This document shows, one piece after another, positions 18,232 to 29,131 of a stretch of DNA of 59,877 nt; the first letter of the stretch is position 1, and each line of letters begins with the position of its first letter. A program made the position numbers and the translations under genes. Under the pieces are notes generated by a model. The model had not been told where the DNA came from. It saw only the letters and a list, made by a program, of their open reading frames with translations, and did not search any database. Source of the stretch: Candidatus Hydrogenedentota bacterium. Its GTDB lineage: Bacteria > Hydrogenedentota > Hydrogenedentia > Hydrogenedentales > Hydrogenedentaceae. The DNA is taken from the NCBI GenBank assembly GCA_026415215.1, contig JAOAHN010000101.1:1-59877 (forward strand), given 5' to 3'.

Positions 18232-18957
18232 ATGAGTAAAGAAGAAAGTAAAGAATCAAAAGGAATATTAGGAAAGTTATTCAAAAGGTTAGATGAATCT
18301 TTAGAAACAAGTAGGAGTAAGATTGTTTCTGAGAATACATCAAAGCAAGAAAGGGACACTATTTCTGCTTCTTTAGTTGGGTCTCCTGAAAAACTATCAA
18401 GTACTACAACTACTACATCTACTTCTCGTGAAACTAAAATTGATAAAACTCAAAAGATAGGGGTTAGTCGTATGGTTATACCAGAAGGCGTATTTATTAA
18501 AGGTTCGATTAGTGGAGAGTGTGATGCTCAAATTTATGGAATAGTTGATGGAGATATAACTATTAAGGGGAAGCTTGAGTTAGGACCATCTGCAAGAGTA
18601 AAAGGCTTAATAAAGGCGATTTCTTCTTCAATTAATGGGACAGTTGAGGGAAATATAGAATGCAATGAGGATGTAGAGATAGGTCAGAATAGTAAAGTTA
18701 CTGCAGATATAATTGCCGGACAGAGAGTGATGATTTCTGGTATTGTTAAAGGGAACATAAAAGCAGGTGCTTTGGTAAAGTTACTTAGTACAGCCAAAGT
18801 AGAGGGTGATGTAACAGTTGTAAAGAGCTTTAGTATCGACGAAAATGCGGTGTTTAATGGTAAATGTATTATGGGCAAAATTGAGGATATAAAAACTGTT
18901 ACCAATGAAAGCATTAAATCTCCTACTTCTGTTTCTTCTCAACAGGTTAAGAAATGA
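18232..18957 (+). CDS. Bactofilin
   Basis: Polymer-forming cytoskeletal protein of 241 residues. The central domain (about 85-195) is the bactofilin right-handed beta-helix. It shows short repeating turns rich in G-x-I/V, such as GVFIKGSISGECDAQIYGIVD and later GTVEGNIECNEDVEIG. A Ser/Thr-rich, probably disordered N-terminal arm and a short C-terminal tail flank it, as is usual. Bactofilins form membrane-associated filaments that position cell-wall or envelope enzymes. The next gene, 82 bases downstream, is a membrane zinc peptidase rather than the M23 peptidase often seen with bactofilins. Confidence 0.9.
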   Translation: MSKEESKESKGILGKLFKRLDESLETSRSKIVSENTSKQERDTISASLVGSPEKLSSTTTTTSTSRETKIDKTQKIGVSRMVIPEGVFIKGSISGECDAQIYGIVDGDITIKGKLELGPSARVKGLIKAISSSINGTVEGNIECNEDVEIGQNSKVTADIIAGQRVMISGIVKGNIKAGALVKLLSTAKVEGDVTVVKSFSIDENAVFNGKCIMGKIEDIKTVTNESIKSPTSVSSQQVKK

Positions 18958-19039
18958 AATTCTTTTAGGAAATTAACTTAAATTGCACGGTCTTCGTTAA
19001 TAGTTTTAAAAAAACAATGGATAAATGAGGGGTTAAAAG

Positions 19040-19744
19040 ATGCCTATGTATTGGTTTCACCCTGCAGATTTATTGCTAATACCTGCATTTATCATTGCAG
19101 TTTGGGCTCAAGCAAAAATTGGAAGGGCTTATTCAAAGTATTCAAAGATCCCTGTAAGTTCAGGTTTAACTGGTTATGAGATAGCAAAGTGGATTTTGGA
19201 TAGAGAAAACATCTCGGATGTAGATGTTGAATCAATTCCAGGTGAGATGACCGACCATTACGATCCTCAGGCTAAAAAAGTGAGATTATCGGAGGAAGTC
19301 TTCTATGGAAGAAGTATAGCCTCAGTAGGTATCTCTGCTCATGAGTTGGGGCATGTTCTCCAGCATTTCTACGGATATGCACCAATGCAGGTCCGCCAAA
19401 TAATATATCCTATTTCTGCTTTAGGCTCTAACTTGTCTTTCCCCTTAATATTCATAGGGATAATTTTGGCATATATGGGATTTCAAGGTTATTGGATTTT
19501 TGTTAAAGCGGGGATTTATGCTTTTTCTCTTGCGGTAGCTTTCACGATTATTACTCTACCTGTAGAGTTTAATGCAAGCAGAAGAGCATTGAAAATCCTT
19601 AGTGATGGAAGGCTTGTTTCACAAAAAGAGTTAGCAGGTGTTAAAGAAGTTCTTAACGCTGCAGCCTTGACATATGTTGCCTCTGCTGCGGTTGCAATCC
19701 TTCAATTAATTAGACTACTAATAATATTTAGAAATAGAGATTAG
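19040..19744 (+). CDS. Membrane neutral zinc metallopeptidase (YugP family)
   Basis: Zn_peptidase_2-type integral membrane protease, 234 residues. The zinc-binding HELGH is at 101-105 in SAHELGHVLQH. Membrane segments are visible at about 9-24, 130-155, 160-180 and 205-228. The conserved N-terminal block SSGLTGYEIAKWIL and the segment TDHYDPQAKKVRLSEEVF match the YugP pattern. Physiological substrate is unknown for the family. ATG 19040 with GGGG about 8 bases upstream. It is followed by a secreted protein gene after 24 bases. Confidence 0.9.
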   Translation: MPMYWFHPADLLLIPAFIIAVWAQAKIGRAYSKYSKIPVSSGLTGYEIAKWILDRENISDVDVESIPGEMTDHYDPQAKKVRLSEEVFYGRSIASVGISAHELGHVLQHFYGYAPMQVRQIIYPISALGSNLSFPLIFIGIILAYMGFQGYWIFVKAGIYAFSLAVAFTIITLPVEFNASRRALKILSDGRLVSQKELAGVKEVLNAAALTYVASAAVAILQLIRLLIIFRNRD

Positions 19745-19768
19745 CAATCACATTTGCCGAGGACTATT

Positions 19769-20887
19769 TTGCATAGGTATGTATTTATTACACTCTTAAT
19801 GCTACTGTGGGGAATTCATCAGAATACCTTTTCTGAGGGGAAGAAAGAAGGGACTCTCATCAAGACCAGTGGATTCGCTTCTGCTCCTACCTATGTTGTT
19901 AGGCAATTGGCTCTTGAAAATGCTATCAGGAATGGCGTGGAGAAGTATTTACTTTCCATTGCTCCGGAAAAATATTTAAAACATCTCAATGTTATAATTA
20001 ATAAATCCTCCAAATATATAATCTCTTTAAGGGTTACTAATGAAACTTTATCCCGTGACAGTTGCTCAGTAGAAATAGAGATTGAGATAGATGACGAGTC
20101 TATTAACAGAGATGTTGCAACTTTTTTAATGCCTTATCTTGAAGGGCTTCCTTCTATGTTAGTTTTGAAAGCTGGTGAACCCAAATACGATACTATTCTT
20201 TCTGTTAATGAATGTATTAACCTATTAACTGATAGGTTAAGAAGATTAAAATTTAGCGTAGATACCGAGATTAGATTGCCAGAAAAACTTAAGGAATACT
20301 ATTCAAACACTCCGTTGGTGACAATTGAAGATAAAAAGGCTTTCTCGATAGCATCAGACTTCGATATAGTCGTAATGATAACTCCAGAGGTGGAGATTGA
20401 AAAGACTCATCCTCATGGCGACTTTGTGAGTTGTAAAGGAATAGTTCGCATAGAAGTCTTTAGAGGGAGTGATGGAAAACTGCTGGATGCTTATACAAAT
20501 GCTTCAAAAGTAGATAGTTATTCCCCTCAGGATGGTGTTAAGCAATCTCTGGAGGATGCTTTCTTAAAATCAGTTCCCCGAATGATTTCAAGCTCGATAT
20601 TAGGGTTTATAAATGTTATAGAAGACAAGGCACTTATTATAAAATTGGAAGGTTTTAGTGAACAATCATTTGTGGATGTGATAGTAACATGTCTTGAGAA
20701 GATTTGCTATGGCTGTAAGTTAGAAACTCTCTGTGTTTTGCCAAGTTTTTCTAAGATTAAGCTATATTATGATGGGCCCACAGTATATATTGTAGATTCT
20801 CTTATGGATTTTCCTGATTTGAGAAATAAAATTAGTATTAAGAAAGTAGTTAATAGGAACATAGAAATAATCTCCATTAAAAACTAA
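19769..20887 (+). CDS. Secreted protein with FlgT/LPP20-like N-terminal region
   Basis: 372 residues from a TTG start at 19769, chosen because GAGGA lies 5 bases upstream; a TTG at 19754 would put this SD inside the gene. The N-terminus is a signal peptide (hydrophobic FITLLMLLWGI). The next region (about 35-105: GFASAP, then VRQLALENAIRNGVEKYLL and strands) follows the pattern of FlgT-N/LPP20-type domains found in envelope and flagellar assembly proteins. The rest (about 120-300) looks like a second alpha/beta domain and is unrecognised. No flagellar genes are present, so a motility role is not supported. Two paired Cys near the C-terminus (CYGC) could form a disulfide. Confidence 0.65.
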   Translation: MHRYVFITLLMLLWGIHQNTFSEGKKEGTLIKTSGFASAPTYVVRQLALENAIRNGVEKYLLSIAPEKYLKHLNVIINKSSKYIISLRVTNETLSRDSCSVEIEIEIDDESINRDVATFLMPYLEGLPSMLVLKAGEPKYDTILSVNECINLLTDRLRRLKFSVDTEIRLPEKLKEYYSNTPLVTIEDKKAFSIASDFDIVVMITPEVEIEKTHPHGDFVSCKGIVRIEVFRGSDGKLLDAYTNASKVDSYSPQDGVKQSLEDAFLKSVPRMISSSILGFINVIEDKALIIKLEGFSEQSFVDVIVTCLEKICYGCKLETLCVLPSFSKIKLYYDGPTVYIVDSLMDFPDLRNKISIKKVVNRNIEIISIKN

Positions 20888-20914
20888 TCTACAATTTTGT
20901 ATTTTGGAGTTGTT

Positions 20915-23362
20915 ATGAGTGGTGGAAGTGCAAAAAAGAAAACAATCCATCTCATCGGTCATGCACATATTGACCCTATATGGTTGTGGGATTGGCGGGA
21001 AGGATTTTCAGAGGTCAGAAGTACATTCAAGAGTGTTATATCGTTAATGAAACAGTACCCTGAGTGGAAGTTTACCGCTGGTAGCTCTTCTTTCTACGAG
21101 TGGATTCAGGAAACAGAGCCGGATTTTTTTGAGGAACTACGAAAGAGGATTTCCGAAGGTAGGTGGGAATATGTTGGATGTTTCTATGTAGAACCTGACT
21201 GTAATTTGCCATGTGGGGAGTCATTTGTGAGACATGGGCTTCTTTCTCAATTATATTTTGAGGAGATGTTTGGAAGAAGAACTAATATAGGTTTCGCACC
21301 GGACAGTTTCGGGCATGCTGGAAGTTTGCCTCAAATCTTAAAGAAGTTGGGAATAGATTTTTATGTTTTTATGAGACCTTCTCCACCGTTGGAGAAGAAG
21401 TATGAAAACGGAACGACATTTATTTGGGAGTCACCAAGTGGAGTTTCAGTAATAGCTTCAGTAATTCCGGAGAGTTATGGAGGCAATGTGAAGGAAGTAT
21501 TAAGTAAGATCAATAACATAGATAATTATCCCTTTTGGGTAAGTGGACAACAGGATTTCTTATGTTTTTTCGGAGTGGGCAATCACGGCGGAGGACCTAC
21601 TAAGGAGACAATAGAAGTATTATTAAAGCTTAAGAAAGAATCACGAAATTTTAATATTCAATTTTCTACATTAAAAAGTTTTTTCGATGGAATTGCAGAA
21701 AGTAATATTGCTCTTCCAAAATTGAGAGAGGGATTATATCATCACGCAAGAGGGTGTTACAGTGTTAACTCCACAATAAAAAAGCTAAATAGGGAGACTG
21801 AGCACTTACTTATTACTGCGGAAAAATTTGCCACTATTGGGTGGTCTTTAGGAATCTTGGATTACCCAACTGAGAGTTTGAAAAAGTCGTGGAAAAATCT
21901 CCTTTTTTGTCAGTTCCATGATGTTCTTGCAGGGACATGTATAAGAAGATCCTATGATGATGTAATAGATTTTTTGGGATATTCTAGGTGTGTGTCTAAG
22001 AACATAGTAAACACTTTTGTCCAATCGTTGTCTAAAGAAATAGATACGGAAGAGAATGGGAGACCTTTGATATTGTTCAATCCTCTTCCCTGGGATGTGT
22101 CGGGGGTTACTGTGATAAGTGAGTTTATTAGTAGGGATATTACTGGAGGGATAGAGGTTATCAATGAACTTGGTGAAACGATACCTTTTCAGATTTTGGT
22201 TGGAGATAGACCAGGTGGCAAAGAACTGGCTATTGAAGTAAATGTTCCTTCACTCGGTTATAGGTTATATTCAGTAAGAGAAGGAAGACCTAAGAGAGGA
22301 TTAAACAATAAAGATGCTTGTAAAATATCGTTCGACCACATTAATAAATCATTAGAAAACGACCGGTGGAGAATACTAATAAATTCGCAATCTGGAGGCA
22401 TAAAGTCAGTGATAGATAAAGAGTTAGGACTGGAAATTGCAAAAGACTCGTTTATACCAGTCCCTATTTTAGATTCCTCTGATACATGGGGGCATGATAT
22501 TGATGAACTTCGAGTAGAAGCTGGATGTTTCAAATTAATTGACCAATATATGCTTGATTTAGGAGAGGTTTTAGCTAATTATGTTCAGATTTTTGAGTTT
22601 GGGTTTTCCAAAGTCTTTCAGAAGATAACTGTTTATTCTACTTTGCCCTATATAGATGTCAGTTTAGGTATCTTATGGAACGAGAGATATACAGCATTAA
22701 AGTGGGTTTTGGATAGTAATGTTCAGGATGGTATAGCGACTTACGAAGTTCCATACTGTGCAGAGGTAAGAGAAGCTACTGGAGAAGAAGAGCCTGCTCA
22801 ACAATGGATAGACTTGAGCGGTAAAGTACTTGATACTTCATACGGAATATCAATAATAACAGATTCGAATTACGGTTATGATATAAAAGATAATGTGATG
22901 AGAGTAACATTACTGAGAAGTCCGGCATACGCACATCATAATCCCGCTCGAGTAAATTCGAAAGCACTATACCAAATCGTGGATCAGGGGTACAGGAATA
23001 TGAAATTAAGAGTTTTTCCTCATAAAGGTAACTGGCAGTCAGCAAACACTCCACGAGAAGCTTTCCAATTTAATATCCCGCTTATTCCACAGTTTGAGCC
23101 CAACCATACAGGATTGAGGAAGCCCGTGGGTACTTTCTTAAAAGTGGATCAAGATAATGTAATAATTTCCGCAATAAAAAGGAGTGAATTCGGAAATTCT
23201 ATCATTATTAGAGCCTATGAGACACTGGGTTTGGAGACTACTTGCAATTTTAAACTGAATTTTTTAGGATTAGATTTTGAATCACATTTTTCTCCTTTCG
23301 AAATCAAAACATTTAAAATAGCCGATGGGGAAGTCAAAGAAACAAATTTATTAGAAGATTAG
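20915..23362 (+). CDS. GH38 alpha-mannosidase family glycoside hydrolase
   Basis: 815 residues; ATG at 20915 with GGAG 5 bases upstream is preferred to a TTG at 20897. The metal-binding HxHxD (GHAHIDPIW) is at the N-terminus. The nucleophile segment reads APDSFGHAG with its Asp intact. The middle domain includes FHDVLAGTC, corresponding to the family HD pair, and large beta domains follow. All hallmarks of an active retaining alpha-mannosidase are present, though the linkage and substrate cannot be read. No signal peptide is evident. It contrasts with the second GH38 gene at 11629, which lacks the Asp. Confidence 0.9.
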   Translation: MSGGSAKKKTIHLIGHAHIDPIWLWDWREGFSEVRSTFKSVISLMKQYPEWKFTAGSSSFYEWIQETEPDFFEELRKRISEGRWEYVGCFYVEPDCNLPCGESFVRHGLLSQLYFEEMFGRRTNIGFAPDSFGHAGSLPQILKKLGIDFYVFMRPSPPLEKKYENGTTFIWESPSGVSVIASVIPESYGGNVKEVLSKINNIDNYPFWVSGQQDFLCFFGVGNHGGGPTKETIEVLLKLKKESRNFNIQFSTLKSFFDGIAESNIALPKLREGLYHHARGCYSVNSTIKKLNRETEHLLITAEKFATIGWSLGILDYPTESLKKSWKNLLFCQFHDVLAGTCIRRSYDDVIDFLGYSRCVSKNIVNTFVQSLSKEIDTEENGRPLILFNPLPWDVSGVTVISEFISRDITGGIEVINELGETIPFQILVGDRPGGKELAIEVNVPSLGYRLYSVREGRPKRGLNNKDACKISFDHINKSLENDRWRILINSQSGGIKSVIDKELGLEIAKDSFIPVPILDSSDTWGHDIDELRVEAGCFKLIDQYMLDLGEVLANYVQIFEFGFSKVFQKITVYSTLPYIDVSLGILWNERYTALKWVLDSNVQDGIATYEVPYCAEVREATGEEEPAQQWIDLSGKVLDTSYGISIITDSNYGYDIKDNVMRVTLLRSPAYAHHNPARVNSKALYQIVDQGYRNMKLRVFPHKGNWQSANTPREAFQFNIPLIPQFEPNHTGLRKPVGTFLKVDQDNVIISAIKRSEFGNSIIIRAYETLGLETTCNFKLNFLGLDFESHFSPFEIKTFKIADGEVKETNLLED

Positions 23363-23366
23363 AAGT

Positions 23367-23843
23367 ATGAGTCACCTTGAAAAAATAGAAATGGTGTGCT
23401 TAGATTATCTTGCAAATAGTTCGGACCCGTGGGTTCCTTTTAGTGGACTATATGCTAAGTGTAAAGAGGTTTTAGGTGAGAGTATCGTAGAAAAAGAGAT
23501 ATTTGAATTTATTTTACACCATTCGGAAATAAGAGTTTTTAACACAATCTCAATCATTCACCCCGAATTTGAGAGGTATCTATCAGAAAGGGGTATAAAG
23601 TTAGAACCTTTTGTAATATTGCGGTCCCGGATGCCTAAAGAAAGCGACCTTATGAGGTGGATGATAAACCACATCGAAAACTTGATTAAGATTTTGGAAA
23701 AAGACCAAAATACCTCAATACACGGGGAAAGGAAAGCAAAAATAGAAGAATTAGTTCAAAAAGCAAATAAATTAAAGAGGAAAATTAGTTTTTATTTGGA
23801 GAATAATAGTAAAGATCATAGAGATGTTTATCCTTCTACCTAA
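23367..23843 (+). CDS. Hypothetical protein, possible winged-helix N-terminus
   Basis: 158 residues, unrecognised. The N-terminal 75 residues have the helix pattern of a winged-helix domain (EMVCLDYLANSSDPWVPFS, then EKEIFEFILHHSEIRVF), and the C-terminal 50 residues are a charged, Lys/Glu-rich probable coiled coil. No signal peptide. It starts 4 bases after the GH38 stop and overlaps the next gene by 20 bases, so it is translated in the same operon. Function unknown; the winged-helix idea is a fold guess only. Confidence 0.65.
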   Translation: MSHLEKIEMVCLDYLANSSDPWVPFSGLYAKCKEVLGESIVEKEIFEFILHHSEIRVFNTISIIHPEFERYLSERGIKLEPFVILRSRMPKESDLMRWMINHIENLIKILEKDQNTSIHGERKAKIEELVQKANKLKRKISFYLENNSKDHRDVYPST

Positions 23844-25197
23844 TCTTCTGATTACCTTACTAACTCTATCCGGTCAACCTATAGTGGTTACACTAAACTT
23901 AGAGCATCCGGTAAAAGATACTGAGTGCGTTGATTTAGACGGAGATGGCTTCAAAGATTTGATTCTTCTGCAAAATATTGGAGATAGTTACAAAAAGGGG
24001 TTTAGTGTATATTGGGGCGTTGGAAAGGATGGAGATTTCTTCCAAAAAGATGGGTTCTCGGAGTGGGTTTTAGAAGAACCCTTCTCCGTAGTATTCTTCT
24101 CGCCGGCAAGTAAAGGTGAATTACCAAAAGCAGTGCTATGTAGCAGTGATAAGTTAGATAGTTTTGTGTTTTTGGATAGGGATAGGAAACTTTATTCTTC
24201 ATTTAATATCCACTCTGTTTTCCCATACGATAGTAAAGAGCCGTTGATTCTACGGAATATAGTTTATGACTTAGATAGTGATGAGAATTCAGAATGGTTC
24301 TTACCAACACCGGAGGGTATTTCTATTATCGAAGATGGGAAGGTGCTTAGGGTTATAGATGTTAGAACATTTCATCAGATATATATTAGCAACAGCTTGA
24401 CTTTATATTATCACTTCCCAATAGTGTATCCGCTATTGAAAATGGAAGAACACCCAAAACCTGTGGCAATTTTAGGTGAAGAGGAAATGGTAGTTGCAAG
24501 AGGAGAGAATTGGAGCGATATTAGAAGGTATCATTTAACTAAGACATCTGGTGAAAAATGGGATTTCGGTTGCAAAGTGGGGGATGTGAATGGAGACGGG
24601 TTTCCTGACATTTTAATAAGTGAGACAGAAGGCACAATTAATATGAAGACGACTATAAAAATGTATATTTCGGAGGCTCCTTATAAGTATGTCGACAAGC
24701 CAAAATTTGAGTATAAAATCAAAGGCGCCATGTCTCTTTCGCTCATTAAAGATGTTGACTCTGATAAAAATGATGACCTGATACTTTTTAATATACCTCT
24801 CGGCTTAACTAACTTTATAAATTTCTTTATTAGAAAAAAGCTTTCAGTTAATGCCTTAGTGTTTCTTTTCGAATCAGGAAGTATTCCTACTCAACCCTCG
24901 TACACGAGTTCGGTTACTATGGATGCGCCCGAAGGTCGTGACCAGGTAGCGTATGCTGTAGCTGATTTCTCCGGAGATGGGATACTTGATATTGCCTATG
25001 GGGCGTCTGAAAATGTACTGGCTATTAATTGTGGAACAAGGGAAGGCTTTTTAAGGACAAAAGATTGGGTGAAATTGGAATTACCGAGTTTCGGGGCTAT
25101 AAAAACGGTTGATATAAATGGAAATAAATGTATGGATATGATTTTGTACCATCCCTCGGGGGAAAATAAAAAAAGAGTAGATGTGATAATATTCTAA
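23824..25197 (+). CDS. Secreted FG-GAP/VCBS-like beta-propeller protein
   Basis: 457 residues with a hydrophobic signal peptide (FILLPNLLITLLTLSG). The body contains repeated Asp-rich loops: DLDGDGFKDLILL (about 38-50), DLDSDENSEWF, DVNGDGFPDILIS, DVDSDKNDDLILF and DFSGDGILDIAYG, then DINGNKCMDMIL. These D-x-D-G-D-x-x-D loops are the calcium sites of FG-GAP/VCBS (integrin-type) propeller blades; six are visible. Probably an exported binding or adhesion protein. It overlaps the preceding gene by 20 bases, so it is translated in the GH38 operon. No enzyme domain or anchor is seen. Confidence 0.8.
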   Translation: MFILLPNLLITLLTLSGQPIVVTLNLEHPVKDTECVDLDGDGFKDLILLQNIGDSYKKGFSVYWGVGKDGDFFQKDGFSEWVLEEPFSVVFFSPASKGELPKAVLCSSDKLDSFVFLDRDRKLYSSFNIHSVFPYDSKEPLILRNIVYDLDSDENSEWFLPTPEGISIIEDGKVLRVIDVRTFHQIYISNSLTLYYHFPIVYPLLKMEEHPKPVAILGEEEMVVARGENWSDIRRYHLTKTSGEKWDFGCKVGDVNGDGFPDILISETEGTINMKTTIKMYISEAPYKYVDKPKFEYKIKGAMSLSLIKDVDSDKNDDLILFNIPLGLTNFINFFIRKKLSVNALVFLFESGSIPTQPSYTSSVTMDAPEGRDQVAYAVADFSGDGILDIAYGASENVLAINCGTREGFLRTKDWVKLELPSFGAIKTVDINGNKCMDMILYHPSGENKKRVDVIIF

Positions 25198-25200
25198 TAA

Positions 25201-27258
<2,058 letters not shown>

Positions 27259-27262
27259 ATTG

Positions 27263-28345
27263 ATGAGTGAATTAAGAGTAAAAGCTCCCCAAGAGTTAAG
27301 TGAATTTTCAGGTCGTGACTTTAGAAAGAAAATAAACGAGCTAACTTTTGAGAAAGCTGGAAGGCTAATTATAGATTTTGAGGATACAGTGTATTTAGAT
27401 ACCTTGGGATGTGCATGGCTGTTAAAGATTAAAAATGACTTGGTCAAAAAGAACTACAGAATGGAGTGGGTAGGAGAAAGTGGGAAAGTAAAAGAACTTT
27501 TGGATGTGATAGCTCCCATATTAAGAGCTGAGTTAGATGAAACAGCCAGGGAAAAGAGGTGGTTTTTCTTTTCGGAAAGTATTGTAAAAGTTGTCGAAGA
27601 AATAGAGGATTTCTTGAACTTGTGTATTGACGCAATATATTGGACTATAATTGCTCCTCTTGTAGGGCGAAAATTCAGATGGGAATTATTCGTTGATGAG
27701 CTACATGAGATGGGAGTAAGAGCTGTAAGAATAGTTTGTTTGATGAACTTTCTCCTCGGATTAATAATCGCTATGCTTTCTGCTGCACAGGTGGCAAGTT
27801 TTGGACTTTCGATTTATGTGGCTAATTTGCTTATGATAGGTTTTGCAAGAGAGTTAGCAGCAATAATGACCGCTACAATTGTATCTGCTCGAACTGGTGC
27901 ATCAATCGCTGCAGAGATATCTACAATGAAAGTTCAGGAAGAAATAGATGCTCTGAGGGCAATGGGTATAAATGTAGTACAGTATCTTGTCGCTCCAAAA
28001 GTTCTTGCACTACTTATAGTTCTTCCGTGTCTTTCGGTATTAGGGCTGATCTTTGGTTTATTAGGAGGTTCCGCATGGGGAATATTTGTGTTGGACTTCA
28101 GCCCCTCAGTTTGGTTCAGACAAACAATAAACTCTGCATATTTTGGGGATTTATTACAGGGCCTGCTGAAAACATTTGTTTTTGCCGTTTTTATAGTATT
28201 AATAGGCTGTCACAATGGATTCAGAGTGACAGGTGGCTCCAGAGGTGTAGGTCTTATGACGACTCGTGCAGTCGTTATGGATGTATTTATGCTAATAGCG
28301 GTTGATATTATTTTTGCTACCATTTTCTACTACATACTAAAATAA
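27263..28345 (+). CDS. mlaE: MlaE-family permease with N-terminal STAS domain
   Basis: Inner-membrane permease of an Mla/Mce phospholipid transport system. The first 100 residues are a STAS domain (AGRLIIDFEDTVYLDTLGCAWLL), equivalent to separate MlaB proteins. The remaining 260 are the MlaE permease with about five membrane segments and the conserved ARELAAIMTATIVSARTGASIAAE region. ATG at 27263; a TTG one codon earlier is an alternative. mlaF follows by 2 bases. The STAS fusion means no free MlaB is needed. Confidence 0.93.
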   Translation: MSELRVKAPQELSEFSGRDFRKKINELTFEKAGRLIIDFEDTVYLDTLGCAWLLKIKNDLVKKNYRMEWVGESGKVKELLDVIAPILRAELDETAREKRWFFFSESIVKVVEEIEDFLNLCIDAIYWTIIAPLVGRKFRWELFVDELHEMGVRAVRIVCLMNFLLGLIIAMLSAAQVASFGLSIYVANLLMIGFARELAAIMTATIVSARTGASIAAEISTMKVQEEIDALRAMGINVVQYLVAPKVLALLIVLPCLSVLGLIFGLLGGSAWGIFVLDFSPSVWFRQTINSAYFGDLLQGLLKTFVFAVFIVLIGCHNGFRVTGGSRGVGLMTTRAVVMDVFMLIAVDIIFATIFYYILK

Positions 28346-28347
28346 AA

Positions 28348-29112
28348 ATGAGCCAGATGCTTGAAGCAAATAATGTTGAGGTAAGATACGACACTAAAAT
28401 AGTTCTTGAGGATATAACTTTTGAAGTAAAAGCAGGTGAAATTTTTTTAATAGTTGGTGGTAGTGGTTGCGGAAAAACCACGCTATTGAAAACTTTATGT
28501 GGATTGCTAACTCCATCTAAAGGCAGTATTAGGATAATGGGGCGAGACATAACTAAATTAGATGAAGAAGAGAAGGCGGAAATTCAACAAACCGTAGGGT
28601 TTGCCTTTCAGTCAAGTGGATTGATAAATTCAATGACAGTAGGGGATAATGTTGCACTTCCGTTGAAAGAGTATGGAAAAGTTCCAGCTGAACTCATACC
28701 AGAAGTGGTTAGGATAAAATTAAGCTTGGTAGGGTTGGCAGGGGTGGAGGAGATGATGCCCGAGGAACTGTCTGGAGGTATGAAAAAGAGAGCAGGTTTA
28801 GCGCGGGCGCTTGCTCTTGACCCTCCACTGGTGTTTTTTGACGAACCTTCCGCTGGATTAGACCCAATAATAGCTGTGGAATTGGATGAACTAATATTAA
28901 ATTTAAGGGAACTTCTTGGAACAACCTTTGTTATTGTAAGTCATGAGTTGGAATCCATAAAAAAAATTGCAGATAGAATATTAATGTTAGATAATGGGAG
29001 GAGAATTTTTTGTGGAACTTTGGCAGAAGTAGAGACTACAAATATCCCTCTTGTGCGACAATTTTTTGAGAGAAAGCCCAGCACAGAAAGGCAAATTATG
29101 GCATATAGGTAA
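28348..29112 (+). CDS. mlaF: Mla lipid-transport ABC ATPase
   Basis: ATPase powering lipid movement between the inner membrane and the outer membrane. Walker A GGSGCGKTT (37-45), signature LSGGMKKRAGLARAL, Walker B LVFFDEPSAGLDP and switch H in VSHE are all present. 254 residues. It starts 2 bases after mlaE and is followed after 19 bases by mlaD. Family orientation (import or export of phospholipids) cannot be judged from the sequence. Confidence 0.95.
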   Translation: MSQMLEANNVEVRYDTKIVLEDITFEVKAGEIFLIVGGSGCGKTTLLKTLCGLLTPSKGSIRIMGRDITKLDEEEKAEIQQTVGFAFQSSGLINSMTVGDNVALPLKEYGKVPAELIPEVVRIKLSLVGLAGVEEMMPEELSGGMKKRAGLARALALDPPLVFFDEPSAGLDPIIAVELDELILNLRELLGTTFVIVSHELESIKKIADRILMLDNGRRIFCGTLAEVETTNIPLVRQFFERKPSTERQIMAYR

Positions 29113-29131
29113 CATTTTTTAAGGTGAGGAA

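Noticed and set aside
19769-20887. Flagellar gene cluster suggested by FlgT-like region
   Set aside because: No other flagellar gene is present; the domain also occurs in non-flagellar envelope proteins.
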